Positions 42,857-51,339 of a DNA stretch of 64,000 bases are shown here, piece after piece. How positions within the stretch are numbered: the first letter of the stretch is position 1; each line of letters begins with the position of its first letter. Origin of the DNA: Bacillota bacterium (GTDB lineage: Bacteria > Bacillota > UBA4882 > UBA8346); contig JAEXFN010000035.1 of NCBI GenBank assembly GCA_023400055.1, positions 124,001 through 188,000 on the forward strand. The letters are read 5' to 3'. A model generated the notes under the pieces. The model was given only the letters and a program-made list of their open reading frames with translations. It was not told the origin of the DNA and ran no database searches. The position numbers and the translations under genes were made by a program.

Positions 42857-43276
42857 TCAATCATTTTTTCCTTCGTCCAATAAGCGCTGTTCGCCCTGGA
42901 GGTTCCGGATCTGTTCGATATCCCGGGTGCACTCCATGCAACCCAGGTATCGACCGCGATCATCGCGCAAGGCAAAAAATTCGATTAAGATTTTGTGTTT
43001 CTCTCCTGCGGCGCCGCACGGCAGGTCGATCCAGAATCGGGCGCTGTCGCGCGTGCCGGCTCTCATCTCATCCACAATCGCCTCCACCTTGGCCAAGCTC
43101 CGTTCCGGATGGCATTGCCGGAAGTTCATGCCCATGCAGGTCATCGGCCGGGTGAACAAGCGGGTCTCATGCTGATTCCAGCCCGCCACCTCATCGTCGG
43201 CGTCGAGGACCGTGATCTCCATCGGCAGCGTTTCAAACATCGCTTTGATCATTTGCTCGTTTAATTGTTCAAGCAA
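42857..43276 (-). CDS. Stand-alone PAS-domain protein (DUF438 C-terminal type)
   Basis: 139 residues, one PAS fold. LPMEITVLDADDEVAGWNQH, NFRQCHPERSLAKVEAIVDE and FALRDDRGRYLGCMECTRDI match the PAS domain that ends DUF438/hemerythrin-linked proteins. Here it stands alone, with no hemerythrin or kinase module, so it may be a soluble redox or ligand sensor acting on an unknown partner. TTG start six bases after AAGGAGAA. Confidence 0.82.
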   Translation of the reverse strand: MLEQLNEQMIKAMFETLPMEITVLDADDEVAGWNQHETRLFTRPMTCMGMNFRQCHPERSLAKVEAIVDEMRAGTRDSARFWIDLPCGAAGEKHKILIEFFALRDDRGRYLGCMECTRDIEQIRNLQGEQRLLDEGKND

Positions 43277-43392
43277 GAGCCATTCTCCTTATCGATCTTA
43301 ATTACTGATGAGGCTTTCGGGTCCATTGGCACTGAACTACTTTTCCCCCAAAGCGACCAGGCTATGAGCGCTAGAGGCTAGGGACAAAAAAG

Positions 43393-43425
43393 AAAATAGG
43401 AAGGCTGATTAAGCCTTCCTATTTT
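43393..43425 (-). terminator. Terminator of the Ser/Gln-rich gene
   Basis: AAAATAGGAAGGCT/AGCCTTCCTATTTT, a 14-bp stem with a five-base loop and T-rich tail on the minus strand. Confidence 0.85.
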
Positions 43426-43477
43426 CGGTAGAGAGTGATCCGATCCGATAACCAGAACCCGAACTCAAAACCCAGTC

Positions 43478-43750
43478 CTATTTCGACTGGCTCGACAAGA
43501 TTTGGCTGATCTGTCCGGAAGACTGATCAACCTCTAGCGGTTGACTCTGGAAGGAGCTTTGCGCACTCATGCTCTGCGCCGGGCTCCCGCTCATCGAAGC
43601 GAACTCAAATTTCCCGGAGGTTGCCTTGGAAAGCAACAACCGGCTGATCTGGCCTTGTGATTGGGCCAACTCCGAAGAACTCTCCATGTTTGACCGAGCA
43701 TTGTAGTTCTGAGCTTTTTGAAATTGACTTTGGCTCTGATTATTATACAC
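43478..43750 (-). CDS. Ser/Gln-rich small protein, possibly spore-associated
   Basis: 90 residues from a GTG after GGAGGTG. Low-complexity and rich in Ser, Gln, Asn. Two copies of a short motif (SQGQISRLLLS near 32 and SSGQISQILSS at the end) flank GKFEFASMS. The composition and FEFAS segment recall gamma-type SASPs (which have repeats around EFAS), but the match is not close enough to call. It has its own strong terminator. Confidence 0.6.
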   Translation of the reverse strand: MYNNQSQSQFQKAQNYNARSNMESSSELAQSQGQISRLLLSKATSGKFEFASMSGSPAQSMSAQSSFQSQPLEVDQSSGQISQILSSQSK

Positions 43751-43856
43751 GAAAACACCTCCAGTACGATATTCTTTGCCCAAAGCGCGTCAAAAATGCT
43801 GTAAATTTGTGCTAAACCGTACCGGAGACAAGCTTCCGCATGGCAACGAAAGGGAA

Positions 43857-45161
43857 TCAGGTTCCGCCAGTCACAGCAACGTTGAGCAACTTGATGCTCC
43901 GCGGCCCGATAAAATGATTGACCTGTTGCAATTCCCGGGATAAATACATTTCACTTTGGACATCGCGGATATTGGCCGAGATGGAACCGCCGGTCACCGG
44001 GACGGTTTGCCGGCCGTCAAAATACCAGCCCAACCGGATCTCGCCGCCGAAGTTTCCGGTGAGTGGATCCATCTGAAAATCCGAGAATGAAACCAGTTCC
44101 AAATAAGGCTCCCGCTTTAAATCGGCCGCTGTTTGACGGCCGCCGGCGATGACGATATTACGGATGTTGCCGGTCGGAGCAACCCCCAGATAAAACGCGT
44201 AGCGGGTGTCGCCCCGGTACCGGAGCAACTGACCATCGCGGATAATTTCCACCGCTTGCACGGGCAAGCCATCGCTGTCAAACGGACTGGATTCGGTCGA
44301 AAACGGCAAGGTCGGATCCAGCCGCAGCGTGATCCGGTCGCCGCGGACGTTTTTCCCCTGGATCGGTTCGCCGGCTTTAAAAAGCGAGGTCCCCTCGTAG
44401 ACATTCTGGGCGCTTGCCTGTGCGACATAGTATTGGAAAAAATCGCGCGCCGGCTCACCGGTCAGAAGCACCGTGTGTTTTTGCAAAGCCGGCAGCGGCC
44501 GGGCCAATGCCTTTTCCCGTCCGTAACCGAGCAATTCCTGAATATTGGCGGCGATGATTTGGGGTTCGAAGGCGGCGAAATGTAGCTCCCGATATAATTC
44601 AACCTCGGCGGCAGCTTCCCGCCAGTTGACGATCACTTCCAGCTCGGCTCCGTAGCTCACGGCGCTCCGTTCGACCCCCGCGGAGTTGATCAACCGCAGC
44701 TCGGTCCGGTTCAAGAACAATTCGGCAGAGTTAATCCAACCCTTTTCCTGATGATCATTCTTGAAAATCGCCTCCGTCAGCCGCGGCAGCCATTCCGCCA
44801 GATCCGTCTCCCCAAAATTGCTGGGCGGCTGAGCGATGACGAGCGGAGCCGGTTGCGGCAACGGATAATACGGGTTGCGCACCAGACCGGCGGCGAAAAC
44901 GGCTTCCCCGATGATCCGCTCGATCTCCGGCTCCGTCATGGTGGGATGAATCGCGACCTGGGCCGAACCCCGGTAGTCGACCCCTTCCGCCGCGAAATCT
45001 TTATATACCGTGACCCGGTAATGGGTCACTTTTTTGGCCCGGTTCATCTCCAATTCCCGGCGGATGAAGAAGAGTTCCTGGGATTCGGTCTCTTCGGCGC
45101 TAATTTTAAAAGCATCCACCGCCGGATTGCCCCGTAAAATCTGCCGGATTTTCTCAATCAT
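43857..45161 (-). CDS. tldE: TldE/PmbA-family protein (TldD partner)
   Basis: 434 residues of the PmbA/TldD superfamily. It lacks the HExxxH zinc motif seen in its neighbour, as expected for the TldE partner, which with TldD forms a heterodimeric protease that unfolds and cleaves extended peptides (microcin maturation, CcdA degradation in E. coli). The ATG overlaps the tldD stop (TAATG), so translation is coupled; a 75-residue upstream extension of the frame lies inside tldD and is rejected. Confidence 0.85.
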   Translation of the reverse strand: MIEKIRQILRGNPAVDAFKISAEETESQELFFIRRELEMNRAKKVTHYRVTVYKDFAAEGVDYRGSAQVAIHPTMTEPEIERIIGEAVFAAGLVRNPYYPLPQPAPLVIAQPPSNFGETDLAEWLPRLTEAIFKNDHQEKGWINSAELFLNRTELRLINSAGVERSAVSYGAELEVIVNWREAAAEVELYRELHFAAFEPQIIAANIQELLGYGREKALARPLPALQKHTVLLTGEPARDFFQYYVAQASAQNVYEGTSLFKAGEPIQGKNVRGDRITLRLDPTLPFSTESSPFDSDGLPVQAVEIIRDGQLLRYRGDTRYAFYLGVAPTGNIRNIVIAGGRQTAADLKREPYLELVSFSDFQMDPLTGNFGGEIRLGWYFDGRQTVPVTGGSISANIRDVQSEMYLSRELQQVNHFIGPRSIKLLNVAVTGGT

Positions 45162-46588
45162 TAGCCCAACCTCACCTTCGTCTTGATATACGGCCCGCCA
45201 TCGGAGACTTTCACCCATTCCTTGTGGCCCTTGCCGCAGGCGCCGGAGCCAAATAAGTCGAACTCGGCGGAGACCATCGCGATCGTCCCCAAAACGTCCG
45301 GCACGTAACCGGTCATGATTACCGGCGAAACCAGCTTGCCGGTGAGCCGGCCGTCCCGGATCTCCTCGCCCCGGAGTATCATGCACTGGATGCCCCAGTT
45401 CTTGGGATCCTCCATCCCGCTCTCGGCGCCGTCCAGCAAATAACCGTGCTGGATCGAGCCGATCATCTCCTCCAGACTGTCATGGCCCGGTGCAAAAAAG
45501 GTGTTGGTCATCCGGGCGTAAGCTTTCCGCTCAAAAGATTCCCGCTTGCCGTTGCCCGTCGGCGTAGTCCCCAGCCGCAAAGCGGAGAGCAGATCCGAGA
45601 TCCCGGTCTTCAGGATCCCCCGGTCGATGACCAACGTATCGGAAGCCAGTGTTCCCTCATCATCAAACCAGTAGGAAGAGGTCTGCCGGGCGGCGGCCGC
45701 CCCATCATGCATGGTGACCAACGGCGATGCCACCGCCCGCCCCAGATACTCCTCGGCCTTGGCCCGCTTTTTGACGAACATATCCATCTCCACCCCGTGG
45801 CCGAAGGCTTCATGAGCGATTAAGCCGGCGATCGCCGGGGTGCAGATCACCTCGTACTCCCCGGGCGTCACCGATTCCGCATCCAGGAGGCTCTCGGCCA
45901 AGCGGATACTTTCGGTAACGGCTCCGGCCATCTCATCCAGCAGCTCCGGGCCTTTCAGGCCCGAGAAAACCCCGTAGGCCCGTTTGGTCCGCTCATCCCG
46001 CCGCACAATCGGGATTACATACCCCTGGCTCCATACATAGGATTGCTCCAGCCTTTTTCGTTCGGAAACAAAGATCTTGTTGACCTGGACCTCCTCATAA
46101 TAAGTTCTGAAGTCCACCAGCCATTGCGATTGAGATAAGGCTTGATCCTTGATGGCAACCAGCCGCGTCAATTTATCAGCCACACTCATCTGTTCGGGCA
46201 GAATTTGCACCTCGCCATGATAGCTCCGCTCCATCCCAGCCTCATCAATCAGCGGCAGGCTGACGACCGACACCTGAGCCGCTGCGATTTTTTCCAAAGA
46301 CTGTTCCACGGCCGCGCCAATGTTATTAAGCATGACCTCTACCGGCTGCAGCTGATTGAAGGAATATTCGGAATAGTTCCGCCCATTAAAAACCCGCGCC
46401 ACGAAACCCCGTTCGGTCCAGCGCGACTCTTCAGCCTGGATGCCGCTTTTCTGAACGCCGTAACGCTTGCCCCAACTATCGACCCCCAGAATGGAAACAT
46501 ATTGAAACTGCCGGGACAACTCGGATACCAGCCTTATTAACGCTTCTTTATGCCTGGCTAAAAATTCGGAACCAGCGACTTGCATCAT
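45161..46588 (-). CDS. tldD: TldD metalloprotease
   Basis: 475 residues. The zinc site is HEAFGHGVEMD (HExxxH), and the conserved C-terminal stretch FGSGACGKGHKEWVKVSDGG supplies the remaining ligand region. The start has AGGAGG immediately upstream with tandem ATGs (46588 or 46585). First gene of tldD-tldE. Confidence 0.9.
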   Translation of the reverse strand: MMQVAGSEFLARHKEALIRLVSELSRQFQYVSILGVDSWGKRYGVQKSGIQAEESRWTERGFVARVFNGRNYSEYSFNQLQPVEVMLNNIGAAVEQSLEKIAAAQVSVVSLPLIDEAGMERSYHGEVQILPEQMSVADKLTRLVAIKDQALSQSQWLVDFRTYYEEVQVNKIFVSERKRLEQSYVWSQGYVIPIVRRDERTKRAYGVFSGLKGPELLDEMAGAVTESIRLAESLLDAESVTPGEYEVICTPAIAGLIAHEAFGHGVEMDMFVKKRAKAEEYLGRAVASPLVTMHDGAAAARQTSSYWFDDEGTLASDTLVIDRGILKTGISDLLSALRLGTTPTGNGKRESFERKAYARMTNTFFAPGHDSLEEMIGSIQHGYLLDGAESGMEDPKNWGIQCMILRGEEIRDGRLTGKLVSPVIMTGYVPDVLGTIAMVSAEFDLFGSGACGKGHKEWVKVSDGGPYIKTKVRLG

Positions 46589-47007
46589 AAACCTCCTGGA
46601 AATTTAATTTACCTTGATAGCCTTATCTTTAGACTCCCATCCGATTCGGAGCAATTTCCCAAGTCATATATATTGGAGATTTGTCCGGATTATCCTGCTA
46701 AAATTTTCCTCAGGTCACACGGCCATGGATTTCAACTCGGATTCATTCCGACCCCCTTTTTCTGCCATTCCGCGTTTCTTTTTACAAAAATAGCTTACCT
46801 CTTCTTTAAATCAAGAAAAACCCAATCAAATTACATTTTCTAGAAGGGGTAAGTCCTCCGCTAGCGAAATATAATATTACCAAATTATTTCAATACTTTT
46901 AGGCTTTCGTTTCCGGCATAAACCAATCCTATTGGTTTACCCAAATCCGTAAACGATTGCGAAGCCCCGTTCCCACAACGTAGCTTTTATTATGAGGAGG
47001 TTCGTCC
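46589..47007. other. Divergent intergenic region of tldD and the envelope-protein gene
   Basis: 419 bases without a gene. A small AAACCAAT/ATTGGTTT hairpin lies at about 46920-46940. AT-rich, probably containing promoters in both directions; none matches consensus closely. Confidence 0.4.
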
Positions 47008-47865
47008 ATGAAAAAAATGTCGTTTCTGCTCATGGTCAGTTTGCTCATCATCGCTTGCTCCCGGATCGCCTGGGGCGCCCCCATCGAAACCGATGCCTTC
47101 AACATCGTCAACCGGTCCGCCAAAATCATCAGCGACGCCCAGAAAGCCGCCCAACGCCTCCAATATTTCAATGGATTGGGCCTGGTCGTCACCGAACAAC
47201 GCGAAGCCAGAAAAGCTTATGAAAGCGGCGCTTATCAAGACGCTATCTTTTATTCGCTGCGGGCGCGGGCATTGGCCATTACTTTGATCAAGACGGCCCA
47301 GGCTTACCTATCTCAGGAAGATGAGACGCTCGATCCGGTCGAAAGCGCCTATGCGGCTAAGAGTCCGGCTGCCAAAGATATCGATGATAAGTTTAAAAAG
47401 AAATTGCTCAGCCGGGATAAGGATGCGGTCACTCTCCGAGTGGATTCCCTGAAAACAGCCGCCACTCCGTCGGCAGTTTCCAGTGAACCGGAGCCAGCTC
47501 CGGTAGTCACCACAGCCCCAGCAGTTCTAACGCCCGTTGTACAGCCGACTCCGGTGACTCCCGTAACACCGGCTCCTTCCGCCAAAACCGCTCTCGAAGG
47601 ATTTGTGGCTTATGTCGAAGGAAGCTTAGTCATTATCAATATCGGCACCCAGGATGGCGTCCAATCCGGCATGGTCTTTACAGTCCATCACGTCAAAGCC
47701 GATGTGAAGGATCCGGTTACCGGAGCGGTTATCGACCAAGTGACCGTGCCGCTGGCCGAAATTACTGTGCAATCGGTGAAAGAAAAAGCTGCCTCTTGCC
47801 AAGTCACTAAAACCTTGAACCAAAGTTTCGAGATTACGGTCAAGGATCAGGTCAAGTTACAGTAG
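47008..47865 (+). CDS. Secreted/envelope protein with FlgT-C-like domain
   Basis: 285 residues. Signal peptide FLLMVSLLIIACSRIAWGA with either a lipobox (IIAC, Cys17) or a signal peptidase I site after AWGA. A helical region to about 120 is followed by a Pro/Thr/Val-rich linker (about 155-190) and a C-terminal domain (GFVAYVEGSLVIINIGTQDG, then VQSGMVFTVHHVKADVKDPV) resembling the FlgT C-terminal/SH3-like envelope domain. ATG after GAGGAGG. Probably anchored in or beyond the cytoplasmic membrane. It could be part of a flagellar or outer-membrane assembly, but no flagellar genes are near. Confidence 0.75.
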   Translation: MKKMSFLLMVSLLIIACSRIAWGAPIETDAFNIVNRSAKIISDAQKAAQRLQYFNGLGLVVTEQREARKAYESGAYQDAIFYSLRARALAITLIKTAQAYLSQEDETLDPVESAYAAKSPAAKDIDDKFKKKLLSRDKDAVTLRVDSLKTAATPSAVSSEPEPAPVVTTAPAVLTPVVQPTPVTPVTPAPSAKTALEGFVAYVEGSLVIINIGTQDGVQSGMVFTVHHVKADVKDPVTGAVIDQVTVPLAEITVQSVKEKAASCQVTKTLNQSFEITVKDQVKLQ

Positions 47866-47908
47866 TAAATGGCCTATTAATTCCTGAGATATTTTGCTAC
47901 TGGAAATG

Positions 47909-47947
47909 AAAAGCACCATTGCCCTTATGAAGGGAAATGGTGCTTTT
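47909..47947 (+). terminator. Terminator after the FlgT-C-like gene
   Basis: AAAAGCACCATT and AATGGTGCTTTT arms with an inner CCCTT/AAGGG; T run on the plus strand, 45 bases after the stop. Confidence 0.85.
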
Positions 47948-47987
47948 CATTATCTCGACTGATGGTGTCCTTTCGAAAAACAACCTG

Positions 47988-48086
47988 AATCACGGATTCC
48001 ACGGATTAAGGGATTTCTCGAAGCCTTCACCATCTGATATTGGTTTTTAGTCTGTGGAATCTGCGCCATTCGTTTAATCCGTGATC
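47988..48086. repeat. ATCACGGATT palindromic repeat, copy 1
   Basis: AATCACGGATTCCACGGATT at the left and TTTAATCCGTGATCC at the right form inverted ends. Tandem cggatt words of this type are a widely scattered palindromic intergenic element in bacteria. Confidence 0.65.
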
Positions 48087-48113
48087 CAACCAAGAATAAA
48101 TGATGCAAAGAAC

Positions 48114-48214
48114 GATCACGGATTACGCGGATTCAAGGATTCCACGGAATTTCCGCCATCGGATTGTAGGTCTTTCAATCCGTGAAATCCGCCCCATCTG
48201 TTTAATCCGTGATC
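48114..48214. repeat. ATCACGGATT palindromic repeat, copy 2
   Basis: GATCACGGATTACGCGGATT at the left and TTTAATCCGTGATC at the right, with inner TTCCACGG and TCAATCCGTGAA words. Same family as the copy 30 bases to the left. Confidence 0.65.
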
Positions 48215-48252
48215 AAAAAACGAGGGTTGCCCTTTCGGACAGCCCCCGTCGT
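48214..48252 (-). terminator. Terminator of the porin gene
   Basis: On the minus strand ACGGGGGCTGTCC pairs imperfectly with GGGCAACCCTCGT around GAAA and is followed by six T, starting about 15 bases after the stop. Confidence 0.75.
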
Positions 48253-48265
48253 CAAACGGTTAATC

Positions 48266-49261
48266 TTAGAATACGAAGTCGTATTTGAGTTCAGTGGTAG
48301 CTCCACCGGATTTGGTGCATTGGTTGCGGTCCAGACGAATCAGAGTATTGGGATTATTGTTAATCTTGTAGCAGATCCGGAAGCCCCAAGGATTGAAGTC
48401 GGTATATTGGGTACTACCCAAATTTCCACCAGCACCATTAGCCTTTAACTCATCATTTAAATCATATTCCGCTCTGACGATCCAGGGCAGATCCGCCGGG
48501 GACCAAATGACGCCGACGATGGAAGTTGTGACGTCATCGTATTTGCCAGCGGTGGCGGTATTAACATCAGTCAAATTAGTGTAGGAAAGGAAAAGATCTA
48601 AGCTTTCGATTCCTTTATAACTGGCGGTAACATTGGTCAACTTGTGATCCTTACCTGTAGCGGAAAAGCCATCGCCACTCGTCCCCCAAGCGGAGTTGGT
48701 TACGCTCTCGTCATTCGATTTACTATCCCCATATTTCACGCCGATGCTCCAAGTTTCAGCGGCATAGCTAAGGCCGACTCCGTAAGCGCCATCGCCCAGT
48801 AAAGCGGCCTTTTTGCTCGCGGCATAGCTGTAGAAAGCCTCGCCATTGAAGCCCTCAGCAAACGGGACGGTGACCAAGAGGGCCGCCCGGTTACCCTTGA
48901 AATCATCGGACGCGGTGTTCAGGATATCCTTGTCGCCGCCGAAGCCCCAGCCAAAATAACCGACCTTGGTGGTGACGGTGCCGAACTTCGCGGAAGCCCA
49001 AACCTCATCGTTGCTGTAAGAATCGCTATGGCCGCCGGCGTCCCAGGTCTTGATCTTGCCGAACACGGTGACGTTATCGTCGATGACCGCGGTGGCGTTG
49101 ATATTAAACTCACCCACAGTTTGATTGTCATCTACCGCAGTGGTATTTTTAAATCCTAAATAAGCTTCACCGTGGATGTTGGTCGTCACATCCGCCAGCG
49201 CGGCGATGGAGAAACCGAGAACAAGCACTACGCTTAAAGCCAGAACAAGTAGTTTTTTCAT
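48266..49261 (-). CDS. Porin-like outer-membrane beta-barrel
   Basis: 331 residues. A classical signal peptide (KKLLVLALSVVLVLGFSIAA with cut after LAD or AALA) is followed by alternating amphipathic beta-strands throughout (for example VTVFGKIKTWDAGG, SIGVKYGDS, LDLFLSYTNLTD, IVRAEYDLND). The protein ends KYDFVF: a C-terminal Phe with aromatic/hydrophobic residues at alternate positions is the known outer-membrane-insertion signal read by BamA. ATG after GGAGGGAG. It implies a second membrane in a spore former. Specificity unknown. Confidence 0.78.
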   Translation of the reverse strand: MKKLLVLALSVVLVLGFSIAALADVTTNIHGEAYLGFKNTTAVDDNQTVGEFNINATAVIDDNVTVFGKIKTWDAGGHSDSYSNDEVWASAKFGTVTTKVGYFGWGFGGDKDILNTASDDFKGNRAALLVTVPFAEGFNGEAFYSYAASKKAALLGDGAYGVGLSYAAETWSIGVKYGDSKSNDESVTNSAWGTSGDGFSATGKDHKLTNVTASYKGIESLDLFLSYTNLTDVNTATAGKYDDVTTSIVGVIWSPADLPWIVRAEYDLNDELKANGAGGNLGSTQYTDFNPWGFRICYKINNNPNTLIRLDRNQCTKSGGATTELKYDFVF

Positions 49262-49344
49262 AGACAATTCTCCCTCCAAATTTTGTTTGTAATCCTAACC
49301 CGTTCTACTACAGTCCGTCTGCTTGCGTCCCCCCTTCCGAGAAT

Positions 49345-49450
49345 TAAGGTTTTTAAAATCGAATCCGCGAGGATTCGAGATTTCAGACCTTATCCCGGTC
49401 TATCCCAAGTTTCGGCCGGGATGAAACGGTCTGAAAATTAACAAACCTTA
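49345..49450 (-). ncRNA. Candidate structured RNA in the porin 5' leader
   Basis: Three helices nest as a possible three-way junction. The outer stem is TAAGGTTT (49345-49352) with AAACCTTA (49443-49450); one arm is CGAATCC/GGATTCG (about 49360-49377); the other arm is TTTCAGACC/GGTCTGAAA (49381-49389, 49428-49436), extended by ATCCCGG/CCGGGAT. It ends about 85 bases upstream of the porin start. It does not match a riboswitch or leader I know. Confidence 0.5.
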
Positions 49451-49990
49451 GAGAATCTGATAGAAATGGATTACTTAAGCTGTAATGGTAATATATAACA
49501 TGACTATTATAAAAAATTTAGTAAACTATTAACATAGATTTTTTTTTGATCATTATGTAATATTTTTACCTTTATGGCTTTAGCAGGATTTTCTGTTGAG
49601 GCAAAATTCAACCAAGGCCGCGTCAATGCTGAAATTCCAATGATTGAAAAGCTCCCCATTTATTATATGATCCCGAGATCATTTTTTATTTCTCCTTGGT
49701 TCGGGTTCATTATCTTTTTGTTATAAGACGTATCATTTCAAAGCTACATCGGAATGCAAGCGTTTCTATCAAATAAGCATTTTATAGCAATAACCATGCC
49801 ATCAATTCCCGGCCAATTGTTAATTTATTCATTAATTATTTAACAAAGATTCATTGACTTCTTGAAAAATCAGTGAGTAAGTCGACTTTCACATTCCAAT
49901 TTTCCAGTGATCCCTGGAAATAACCGTAGCATCATATCATGCCATATTTTATTATGAGTAAAAAATGAAGAATGTTGAATAATCGCATTT
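49451..49990. other. AT-rich intergenic region
   Basis: About 540 very AT-rich bases with no reading frame of interest, leading into the third 21-bp array. It may hold the porin promoter. Confidence 0.45.
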
Positions 49991-49992
49991 TT

Positions 49993-50227
49993 GATCGTGA
50001 GAAGCTATCTTTCCATCAAGAGAAATAGAATTTTGATCGTGAGAATTAAATTTTCGATCTCAATAATTAAAATATTGATCTAAATAATTGCATTATCGAT
50101 TCGAATAATCGAAAAATCGATCTGAATAATCAAATTTTCGGTCTAGATAATCGATTTTACGATCATAAAAATTCAAATACCGATCCGGATAATTAAAATC
50201 GCCATCGAATTAATCATAATTGTGACC
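49993..50227 (-). repeat. Degenerate 21-bp tandem array with GATC and ATAAT (family 3)
   Basis: Twelve registers exactly 21 bp apart, positions 49993 to 50224. GATC is present at 49993, 50035, 50056, 50077, 50119, 50161 and 50182, and one-base variants (CATC, GATT, GGTC, CATC, GACC) at the others. Each unit continues with three variable bases and ATAAT(T/C), then an A/T tract. On the minus strand this reads ATTAT-NNN-GATC. AT tracts repeat in helical phase. Only the period and the TTAT/GATC elements are shared with family 2; there is no CACA. Confidence 0.75.
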
Positions 50228-50309
50228 GGGAAAAGTAAAATTGAAAAATAGAATTAGCAATTTTCACGGTTTGAACCCTGTAATAGGTCGGCTTCATGGG
50301 CCAAGCGAT

Positions 50310-50348
50310 AAAAAAAGCGGGCCTTGCGTATTTGGTGCGAGGCCCCGC
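50310..50348 (-). terminator. Second terminator after the TSUP gene
   Basis: GCGGGCCT and AGGCCCCGC arms; on the minus strand the stem is followed by a TTTTTTT-type run. Confidence 0.7.
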
Positions 50349-50361
50349 GAGTGATAGAAAT

Positions 50362-50385
50362 AAAAAAAGAGCCTCAATGGGCTCT
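50362..50385 (-). terminator. First terminator after the TSUP gene
   Basis: AGAGCC/GGCTCT with a short loop and seven T on the minus strand, about 60 bases after the stop. Confidence 0.8.
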
Positions 50386-50447
50386 AAAATAAACATATCG
50401 AATTCATTTCAGCCAATCTTCGGATGATTGACCTTTTCGTTCCCGAT

Positions 50448-51218
50448 TTAACCGTGCAATAAACCGAAGAGAATCTTCGCCGCCACGGCCAGCGACATCG
50501 TGACGAAGATCGGCTTGATGAGCTTGACCCCTTTCTGCAATGCCAGTCTCGTTCCGACCTGCGCTCCGGCGATCATCGCCAGGGCCACTGGCACGCCGTA
50601 ACGGTAATCGATCTTGCCCAACCAAGCGAATAGGACCAACGCAGTGATATTACTGACGAAATTCAGCACCCGCGCGTTCCCTCCGGCATGAATGAAGTCG
50701 AAACCGTAAATTCCGATCAGGCCAAACATTAAAAAGGAGCCCGTTCCCGGCCCGAAAAACCCGTCATAAAAGCCGAGGCCCAATGCCAGGGCCATCCCCC
50801 AGAGCAGGTTTCGGCGGTCGGTGCCCCGGAAGCGGTCCTCCAGACCCATCTGCCGCGAGAAAAGGCTGTAAACCCCCACCGCGATGATGAGTATCAAGAT
50901 CAGTGTCTGTAACAGCCGCTGGTCCAGATGGATCACGGTTTTCACGCCGAACGCCGCCCCCACCAGCGTCATCGGCGCCAAAGAATAGAGCAGCCGCCGG
51001 TTGATCTTGGCCGACCGGGCATACCCGATCGAGCTGGTCAACGAAGCGGCGGTGGAGGCAAACTTATTGGTTCCCAAGGCCAGTTGCGGCGGCACTCCGG
51101 CCAGCAAAAAAGCGGGGAGGCTGATCAGCCCACCCCCGCCGGCAATCGAATCCACCAACGCGGCCACGAACCCCGCCACGCATAAGCCAATGATCGTCAA
51201 CAAAACAACCCCACCCAT
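50448..51218 (-). CDS. TauE/SafE-family (TSUP) permease
   Basis: About 256 residues with eight or so membrane segments. The two family repeats are visible: VDSIAGGGGLISLPAFLLAG with LALGTNKFAST in the first half, and GFYDGFFGPGTGSFLMFGLI with NFVSNITALVLF in the second. These proteins move sulfonates, sulfite or other small organosulfur and carboxylate anions. Start uncertain (TTG 51224 or ATG 51218). It is followed by two terminators and lies 120 bases downstream of glmL, so it could be the last gene of the glutamate mutase operon. Confidence 0.88.
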   Translation of the reverse strand: MGGVVLLTIIGLCVAGFVAALVDSIAGGGGLISLPAFLLAGVPPQLALGTNKFASTAASLTSSIGYARSAKINRRLLYSLAPMTLVGAAFGVKTVIHLDQRLLQTLILILIIAVGVYSLFSRQMGLEDRFRGTDRRNLLWGMALALGLGFYDGFFGPGTGSFLMFGLIGIYGFDFIHAGGNARVLNFVSNITALVLFAWLGKIDYRYGVPVALAMIAGAQVGTRLALQKGVKLIKPIFVTMSLAVAAKILFGLLHG

Positions 51219-51339
51219 CCGCAAGTAAAACTTTTCGCTTATTTCGACCCGGAGCGAGGAAGCTCCTGCAAGGATGGGGGAATTATTCGATTATACAAGA
51301 TCCAAACTGGGCCGTTGGTTTTTCTATATCCCCTGGAAC

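Noticed and set aside
48266..49261. S-layer or cell-wall protein instead of a porin
   Set aside because: There is no SLH domain or wall-anchoring motif, and the terminal Phe with alternating strands fits an outer-membrane barrel better.
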